A stretch of 10,876 nt of DNA from the NCBI GenBank assembly GCA_043777755.1, contig JAYWHK010000114.1, forward strand, positions 1-10,876, read 5' to 3'. The translations under genes were made by a program, and so were the position numbers. Position 1 is the first letter of the stretch. The number at the start of each line of letters is the position of its first letter. The notes under the pieces are model-generated. The model was not told the DNA's origin. It ran no database searches and saw nothing but the letters and a program-made list of their open reading frames with translations. Of this stretch, positions 7,008 to 10,876 are shown in pieces. The stretch is from CANHEE01 sp043777755 (lineage in GTDB: Bacteria > Bacteroidota > Bacteroidia > Chitinophagales > Saprospiraceae).

Positions 7008-7035
7008 AATATTTTTGTATATACTGAAAAATATT
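7008..7035 (+). terminator. Weak AT-only hairpin after gpsA
   Basis: AATATTTTT (7008-7016) pairs perfectly with AAAAATATT (7027-7035) around a 10-nt loop, starting 4 bp after the gpsA stop. The stem has no GC pairs and no long T-run follows, so it may be only a 3'-end structure. Its right arm overlaps the first bases of the 38-bp repeat. Confidence 0.35.
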
Positions 7036-7070
7036 TTAGCTCACGCAGAGGCGCAGAGAACACAGAGTTT
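7033..7070. repeat. 38-bp dispersed repeat, copy 2
   Basis: It matches 5268-5305 with one change (the third heptamer is CACAGAG instead of CGCAGAG) and has the same orientation. It lies 29 bp downstream of the gpsA stop and directly before the large palindrome at 7079-7306. Two near-identical copies 1.8 kb apart, both in intergenic DNA, show a dispersed repeat family in this genome. Confidence 0.8.
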
Positions 7071-7078
7071 TAAACTTT

Positions 7079-7306
7079 TTCGTAGTGTCCGAAATCTCGT
7101 GCTTGTAAAATAAACGCATTTTCGCACACGGATTTTAGCAGATAAAATCAATAAATTGATTTCACTCACGGATTTTCACGGATTTTTTACGTAGGGAATC
7201 CGTGAAAACCCGTGAGTGATGCGAAGCATCATCTGTGTAAATCTGTGTGCGAAACTATGAAACATAAACAACTTCATGAGTAGCACGAAGTTCTGTACAC
7301 TAAGAA
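7079..7306. repeat. 228-bp imperfect palindrome with cloverleaf-like folding
   Basis: Several nested arms pair around a common centre. The outer arms 7079-7103 and 7282-7306 match at 19 of 25 positions. The middle stem 7120-7135 and 7239-7254 matches at 15 of 16, the exception being a possible G-U pair, and is followed by CAGAT/ATCTG (7139-7143 with 7231-7235). Inside are three hairpins: AAATCAA/TTGATTT (7145-7162), a long stem 7162-7184 with 7197-7219 (22 of 23) built from CACGGATT units, and GATGC-gaa-GCATC (7218-7230). The result on paper is a stem with three arms. No ORF is present. It sits in the gap between convergent gpsA and lipase genes and could be a MITE/REP-like element or a structured RNA. 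Confidence 0.75.
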
Positions 7307-7309
7307 CTT
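7288..7309. repeat. Small hairpin at the right end of the palindrome
   Basis: AAGTTCT (7288-7294) and AGAACTT (7303-7309) are perfect inverted repeats with an 8-nt loop (GTACACTA). A T-containing run follows on the + strand, so it could also serve as a weak gpsA transcript end. Confidence 0.4.
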
Positions 7310-7354
7310 TTTCGTAGTTTTTAGTACATAACAATATAAAATCACAAAAAAAAC

Positions 7355-7530
7355 AACACCGATTGAACCAATTGTTAAGATTTTACTATACACGTCGGAA
7401 AGTGGTTTTGGGATTTTGCATTTACGCAAAATATTGAACACCAAGCGTTTGCAATATCTTTAATATCTAATCACCAATATCCGTTGTGTATATAACATGA
7501 TAAATCCTAACAATCCGTTCAATCAGTGTT
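7355..7530. repeat. 176-bp element with long terminal inverted repeats
   Basis: The terminal arms 7355-7383 and 7502-7530 are inverted repeats matching at 25 of 29 positions (ends AACACYGATTGAAC). After short unpaired gaps the pairing resumes between 7387-7405 and 7474-7492 (15 of 19). The middle holds a perfect hairpin ATTTTGC-atttac-GCAAAAT (7413-7432) and three AATATC words (7453, 7462, 7476). No ORF or obvious target duplication is seen. The right end is 24 bp from the lipase stop codon, so lipase transcripts would probably carry this long hairpin at their 3' end unless termination comes first. Confidence 0.72.
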
Positions 7531-7554
7531 CCAATCCTACGTAGCTTGTTGGAC

Positions 7555-8904
7555 TCAATCAAAAACAGCAACAACTACATCTTCTGATGCTTTCCATTTT
7601 TTGACAAATAAGCGGCGAGTATTCATTTTTATTTCGATGGATTTTGAATCTGCTGCATCAAAAAATTGGTCAAGACCATTCAAAAATGAAAAACTATTAA
7701 AGGTCGCAATAGGAGTCAAATCTGTCTTTTGATTTTTATTGTTGTCGTATAAAAACAAGGAAATCAAGGTTTTAGACGCTGGTGCAACCTGTGGTGTGGA
7801 ATGGACAATGCCATCTACTTTCAGGCTGTCACGACCATTCACAACTGCCTGACTTGATGAAAAAACATTCAAAACACTTTGCTCAGGATTCGTTGGCAAA
7901 CCTGCCAAAAGGAAACCTGCGGTTGTCGTTGGTGGCGGAATTGTTCGCAAATACACCAGCAAATTATTGTGAATAAAGCCTTCACGATAATAGTGTAAAG
8001 TTCGTTTTCCTGCACTTTGTTCTTTTACCGTAATTTCATAATTTACGTTTGGTTTGATGGGTACAGGTTTCCAGTTCCCAGTTGCGTCTGTGGTCAAACT
8101 ATGGATTGGTGTAGGGTTCAGACGCTCGCCAGTAAGTGCATTGAGTTCGTAAATTTTCACTTCTGCATTTGCTGCGGGCGAATTTTCACCAAAAGTTAGC
8201 GCACGACCACCAATACAAGGATTACTCTCCCAGCTGATGCCTGTTGTCGCTGGTTTTTCATTTTTGAAAAATTCATACGCTGCCGAAAAACTCTCGGGGC
8301 TTGTTGCTACTTGATAATGATCGAGATTGTCTAATTTTATATTTTTTGCGCCTGTAATATCTGTTCCTTTTACCGTTTTATCGCCATCAGACCAAAGGTT
8401 CAAGGTAGGAACTTCGCCTTTTGGTCCAGCCGCCATCGTTTGCGCACCGCTCGCAATATGAACATAATGCGCTACTTTTGCCGCTCGAGTAGCATCTTGC
8501 AAATAAGTGTAACAAGTGCCTCCTCCTGCGGAATGACCCATGAGTTCTACTTGTTTGTAGCCTGTTTTTGCTAAAATATTGTCAATAAATTTGTCCAAAT
8601 TGGCAGTATTATTCGCTCCAAATGCCAAACTATTCCAATCAAAAACATAGATTCGAGTCCATTTGTAACCGTTTGAGGTAAAACGTTGCGCAAATGAAGC
8701 ATAAGTATCGCCAGAAGCCAAAAAACCGTGTACCATTACAATCGGTCTGAATGTCGTATCAGGCAATAAAGCTGTTGTGTTGGGCTTTTCGGTTTGAAAA
8801 TTTGTACCATTTTGAGCGTTATCTGTCTCGTTTGGTGTAATTTCCAGCTTGGAACAAGCCGAAAATAGCACAAGGCAACTTAAATATAAAAGGATTTTTT
8901 TCAT
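7555..8904 (-). CDS. Lipoprotein lipase/esterase, alpha/beta hydrolase
   Basis: This 449-residue protein has a lipoprotein signal: MKKILLYLSCLVLFSAC with the acylated Cys at 17, followed by a low-complexity linker to about 50. The alpha/beta hydrolase domain (about 52-215) shows PIVMVHGF (oxyanion region, HG at 59-60) and the nucleophile elbow GHSAGG with Ser125. The likely acid is Asp173 or Asp175 (LWSDGDKTV) and the likely base His196 (LDHYQV). After it comes a beta-rich region (about 230-300, AEVKIYELNALTGE...TDATGNWKPV) resembling transthyretin-like or carboxypeptidase-regulatory domains, then a C-terminal beta-rich part of unknown fold. It probably hydrolyses lipids or other esters at the outer membrane; the substrate is not readable. 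It starts 12 bp after the pentapeptide-repeat gene, so it is probably the second gene of that operon. Confidence 0.86.
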   Translation of the reverse strand: MKKILLYLSCLVLFSACSKLEITPNETDNAQNGTNFQTEKPNTTALLPDTTFRPIVMVHGFLASGDTYASFAQRFTSNGYKWTRIYVFDWNSLAFGANNTANLDKFIDNILAKTGYKQVELMGHSAGGGTCYTYLQDATRAAKVAHYVHIASGAQTMAAGPKGEVPTLNLWSDGDKTVKGTDITGAKNIKLDNLDHYQVATSPESFSAAYEFFKNEKPATTGISWESNPCIGGRALTFGENSPAANAEVKIYELNALTGERLNPTPIHSLTTDATGNWKPVPIKPNVNYEITVKEQSAGKRTLHYYREGFIHNNLLVYLRTIPPPTTTAGFLLAGLPTNPEQSVLNVFSSSQAVVNGRDSLKVDGIVHSTPQVAPASKTLISLFLYDNNKNQKTDLTPIATFNSFSFLNGLDQFFDAADSKSIEIKMNTRRLFVKKWKASEDVVVAVFD

Positions 8905-8916
8905 TTTGTAAAAATT

Positions 8917-9477
8917 TTATTCAATATCAATATTAAATTTTGTCAATAGACCAGCGATGCCCGTATAAGAAAATTTCGCTTTTTTCATTTTGTTCAATGC
9001 AGGGTCAAAATCATAGTTTTTTGCTGTCCGAAAATCTGCTTTTTCTAAAATACTCCTTTCAAAAATAGCATTGGCGAGGTTACAATTTTTGAAAATTGCC
9101 ATACTCAAATCCGTTTCCGTAAAATCGACTTCTTTCATCGAACAAGCCCAAAAAATCGTATTTTTTATTTTTTTTTGAAAAAAAGAAGCATAATCAAGCG
9201 TACAATTGTCGAAATGAACAGCAAAAAGAAAATCATTACAAGCACTAAAATCCAATCCCATCAGTTTGCAATTGATGAATTTTGCTGTTTTTAGTTTTAG
9301 ATTTTCCACATTTGCCATTGAAAAATTACATTCTGTAAAAACACAATCCATGAAAGAAGCGTTGTTCAAATCTGTTTTTGAAAAATTACAATTTTGAAAA
9401 ATGCAATCTACAAATTCTTGATTCGCCAGTGTTTTTTCGGTGTAATCAATGTTTTGAAAAGTCTTGTCTTCGTGCAT
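8917..9477 (-). CDS. Pentapeptide-repeat protein, Qnr/McbG-like
   Basis: The 186 residues are almost entirely pentapeptide repeats of the A(D/N)LxX type, with F or L at the central position and many Cys: examples are CIFQNCNFSKTDL, CVFTECNFSMANV and ADFRTAKNYDF. This predicts a right-handed quadrilateral beta-helix. A break near 111-116 (FFQKKIKN is close by) could be the loop that divides the helix in Qnr-like proteins. The C-terminal KAKFSYTGIAGLLTKFNIDIE (from about 166) resembles the amphipathic dimerisation helix ending of Qnr. There is no signal peptide, so it is cytoplasmic. Family members mimic DNA and bind gyrase, giving low-level quinolone protection, but many have no known role, so resistance is only a possibility. 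It is probably the first gene of the operon with the lipase. Confidence 0.86.
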   Translation of the reverse strand: MHEDKTFQNIDYTEKTLANQEFVDCIFQNCNFSKTDLNNASFMDCVFTECNFSMANVENLKLKTAKFINCKLMGLDFSACNDFLFAVHFDNCTLDYASFFQKKIKNTIFWACSMKEVDFTETDLSMAIFKNCNLANAIFERSILEKADFRTAKNYDFDPALNKMKKAKFSYTGIAGLLTKFNIDIE

Positions 9478-9499
9478 TGTTATTTATTTTGAATTTATG

Positions 9500-9507
9500 C
9501 AAAGATA
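9500..9507 (-). promoter_or_regulatory. -7 promoter element for the pentapeptide-repeat/lipase pair
   Basis: The - strand reads TATCTTTG, an exact TAnnTTTG match, 23 bp upstream of the ATG at 9477. It lies in the 85-bp divergent gap shared with the CoA-transferase gene, for which no equally good + strand element was seen. Confidence 0.55.
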
Positions 9508-9562
9508 CACTTTTTGCAACCTTCCATAGTAGCTTGCGTTTTATAAATAAAAATATTTTTTG

Positions 9563-10645
9563 ATGCAAGAGATTTTCAAAGGTTTAAAAGTAATAGAGTT
9601 CGCTTCCGTTTTGGCGGGGCCTGCGGTAGGAATGTTTTTCACAGAACTCGGGGCGGAAGTTATCAAAATCGAAAACAAACCAACGGGCGGTGATGTGACC
9701 CGAACTTGGCGATTGCCTTCCGAAAGCAAAGAAACGCCTTATTCAGCTTATTTTTGTAGTATAAATTGGCAAAAAAAGCATTTTTTCCTTGATTTGAATG
9801 ACAAAAATGACATTCAACAAGTGTTAGATTGGGTAAGAACAGCCGATGTGGTGATTAGCAATTTCAAGATTTCTTCCGCCAAAACAATGGGTGTTGATTA
9901 CGATACGCTGAAAAAAATCAATCCACAATTGATTTTTGCACAATTGACTTCGTTTGGTGAAGACGATGAAACGCCAGCTTTTGACATTGTTTTGCAAGCC
10001 GAAGCGGGTTTTCTTTACATGACGGGCGAACCGAATCGAGAACCTGTTCGTATGCCCGTTGCGCTGATTGATTTGTTGGCGGCACACCAACTCAAAGAGG
10101 CGATTTTGATTGCTTTATTGGAAAAAAGTAAAACGGGAAAAGGTGCTTATGTGACGACTTCGCTCTTGGAATCGGCTGTCGCATCGTTGGCGAATCAGGC
10201 AACAAATTGGCTTATGGCAGGGCATAAGCCGCAGCCCATGGGAACAAAACATCCGAACATTGCGCCTTATGGCGATATTTTTTACAGTGCTGACGAAAAA
10301 CCAATTGTGATGGCCGTTGGTACAGAAAAACAATTCACACAATTGTGTAAAGTACTGAATACGAATGAGTTATTACAAGATATTCGTTTTTCTAAAAATG
10401 CTGCAAGGGTCATTCATCGCAATGAACTTAACCTTATTTTACAAAATGCTTTTAAAATTTTTCAACAAGATTTTTTATTAAAAGCTTTTAAAGAAAATGG
10501 TGTTCCCGCTGGAAAAATTCGCACAATGCAAGAGGTTTTTGAAAATCCCAAAGCTCAAAATATGATTTTGGAAGAAACCATGACTGATGGTGTGGTTAGT
10601 AAAAGGGTGAAAACAGTTGCCTTTCAGTATAGGGAAAATGAATAG
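9563..10645 (+). CDS. CaiB/BaiF family CoA-transferase (class III)
   Basis: This family moves CoA between carboxylic acids through a covalent Asp anhydride. The ATG at 9563 gives MQEIFKGLKVIEFASVLAGP; a TTG one codon earlier is not needed. Motifs visible are GLKVIEFASVLAGPAVGMFFTELGAEVIKIE (starts at residue 7; key G7, A18-G19-P20, G30-A31), DLND (77-80), FDIVLQAEAGF (140-150), and VALIDLLAAHQLKEAI with Asp170 at the catalytic position (Asp169 in formyl-CoA transferase). GTKHPNIAPYGDIF follows around 225. The 360 residues are shorter than Frc or CaiB (about 400-430) and lack a GEHT tail, but this short form fits Bacteroidota homologues as I recall them, so it is not taken as a truncation. Substrates are unknown and no neighbouring acyl-CoA genes help. 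Confidence 0.9.
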   Translation: MQEIFKGLKVIEFASVLAGPAVGMFFTELGAEVIKIENKPTGGDVTRTWRLPSESKETPYSAYFCSINWQKKHFFLDLNDKNDIQQVLDWVRTADVVISNFKISSAKTMGVDYDTLKKINPQLIFAQLTSFGEDDETPAFDIVLQAEAGFLYMTGEPNREPVRMPVALIDLLAAHQLKEAILIALLEKSKTGKGAYVTTSLLESAVASLANQATNWLMAGHKPQPMGTKHPNIAPYGDIFYSADEKPIVMAVGTEKQFTQLCKVLNTNELLQDIRFSKNAARVIHRNELNLILQNAFKIFQQDFLLKAFKENGVPAGKIRTMQEVFENPKAQNMILEETMTDGVVSKRVKTVAFQYRENE

Positions 10646-10663
10646 ATTTTTGGAAAAAACTAA

Positions 10664-10876
10664 TTACGTCCATTTTATATATGCTACATTATGCGCTTCT
10701 GTGTGCAAAGGTATATCCAAATTACGATACATTTTTTCTAAAACACTCGTTGGAATGTCAGCATTACGATTTTTCAATACATTCTTACGAGAAGTTTCGA
10801 GGTAAATAATTTTGAAAAAAGGATTGTACGGTGTAAGTAAACTGACTAATTTTGAGCGCAACTCTTGTGTCAAATT
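10664..10876 (-). CDS. P-loop (AAA_33-type) kinase-like ATPase, C-terminal fragment
   Basis: The frame runs off the right edge; only the last 70 residues are present, and the TTG at 10873 is internal. The visible part, KIIYLETSRKNVLKNRN followed by DIPTSVLEKMYRNLDIP and EAHNVAYI, resembles the lid and C-terminal region of polynucleotide-kinase-like AAA_33 ATPases. There, a YLET strand precedes an R-N-R lid, and a V(L/I)xKMxxxL(D/E)xP helix and an EAHxVxY(I/V) ending follow. In Bacteroidota such domains are often fused to an HD phosphohydrolase domain, but that part is outside the window. The Walker A motif cannot be checked. It is convergent with the CoA-transferase gene, 18 bp away. Confidence 0.65.
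   Translation of the reverse strand, partial: NLTQELRSKLVSLLTPYNPFFKIIYLETSRKNVLKNRNADIPTSVLEKMYRNLDIPLHTEAHNVAYIKWT

Larger units (their letters stand above)
7073..7318. repeat. 14-bp direct repeats bracketing the large palindrome
   Basis: AACTTTTTCGTAGT occurs exactly at 7073-7086 and at 7305-7318. The two copies bracket 218 bp that are almost entirely the palindromic element. They could be a target-site duplication, or the product of slippage, but they partly overlap the outer ends of the inverted repeat (7079 and 7306), which complicates the simple insertion reading. Confidence 0.55.

Noticed and set aside
6410..7063. Long - strand open frame opposite gpsA
   Set aside because: gpsA on the + strand carries all family motifs; the antisense frame has no recognisable protein features and is a shadow.
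7120..7254. A CRISPR-like array, because of repeated CACGGATT words
   Set aside because: The words occur in inverted orientation within one hairpin; there are no regular spacers and no cas genes.
7120..7254. A tRNA gene, because of the cloverleaf-like outline
   Set aside because: It is too long, and has no CCA-type acceptor, T-loop GTTCRA or anticodon-arm geometry.
9560..9562. TTG as start of the CoA-transferase
   Set aside because: An ATG follows directly at 9563 and gives the usual family N-terminus.
10646..10663. Terminator between the CoA-transferase and the kinase fragment
   Set aside because: Only a short TTTTTGGAAAAA-type symmetry with no workable loop is present; 18 bp is too little for a clear call.

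Overview
The window looks like chromosomal DNA of a low-GC Bacteroidota bacterium. The genes start without clear Shine-Dalgarno sequences. Several starts are preceded by the TAnnTTTG -7 element typical of this phylum. Most cell-envelope proteins carry short Bacteroidota-style signal peptides or lipoboxes ending in FAQ, SAC or QAC, and the CaiB/BaiF protein has the short form I recall from this phylum. Order or genus cannot be fixed from the sequence alone.

Left part (1-3847, + strand): the 3' end of an M16 zinc protease is followed by a 157-bp imperfect palindrome that begins at its stop codon. Next comes a likely three-gene operon: a MacB/FtsX-type ABC permease, a small secreted protein of unknown function, and a flavin amine oxidase with a Tat-like lipoprotein signal. 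Middle part (3850-5859, - strand): a periplasmic serine hydrolase of the class A beta-lactamase fold, convergent with the amine oxidase and only 2 bp from it, and a small secreted Lys/His-rich protein that recalls Spy/CpxP. A clear rho-independent terminator lies between them. gpsA (5963-7003, +) is divergent from the latter gene.

The 551-bp space between gpsA and the convergent lipase gene holds no gene but is dense in structure. It contains the second copy of a 38-bp dispersed repeat (the first is at 5268-5305), a 228-bp imperfect palindrome that folds on paper into a cloverleaf-like shape, and a 176-bp element with long terminal inverted repeats. Together with the palindrome at 435-591 this gives three unrelated long inverted-repeat elements, all close to gene 3' ends. 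They are the main unexplained signal in the window.

Right part (7555-10876): a lipoprotein lipase and a Qnr-like pentapeptide-repeat protein form a - strand pair with a 12-bp gap. A CaiB/BaiF family CoA-transferase is divergent from them, and the C-terminus of a P-loop kinase-like protein enters from the right edge on the - strand.

The genes are mostly housekeeping or envelope functions without one shared pathway: lipid precursor synthesis (gpsA), CoA-ester metabolism, and secreted hydrolases and oxidase. I see no defence system, prophage, CRISPR array, tRNA or rRNA. The novelty, if any, is in the intergenic palindromes and repeats.
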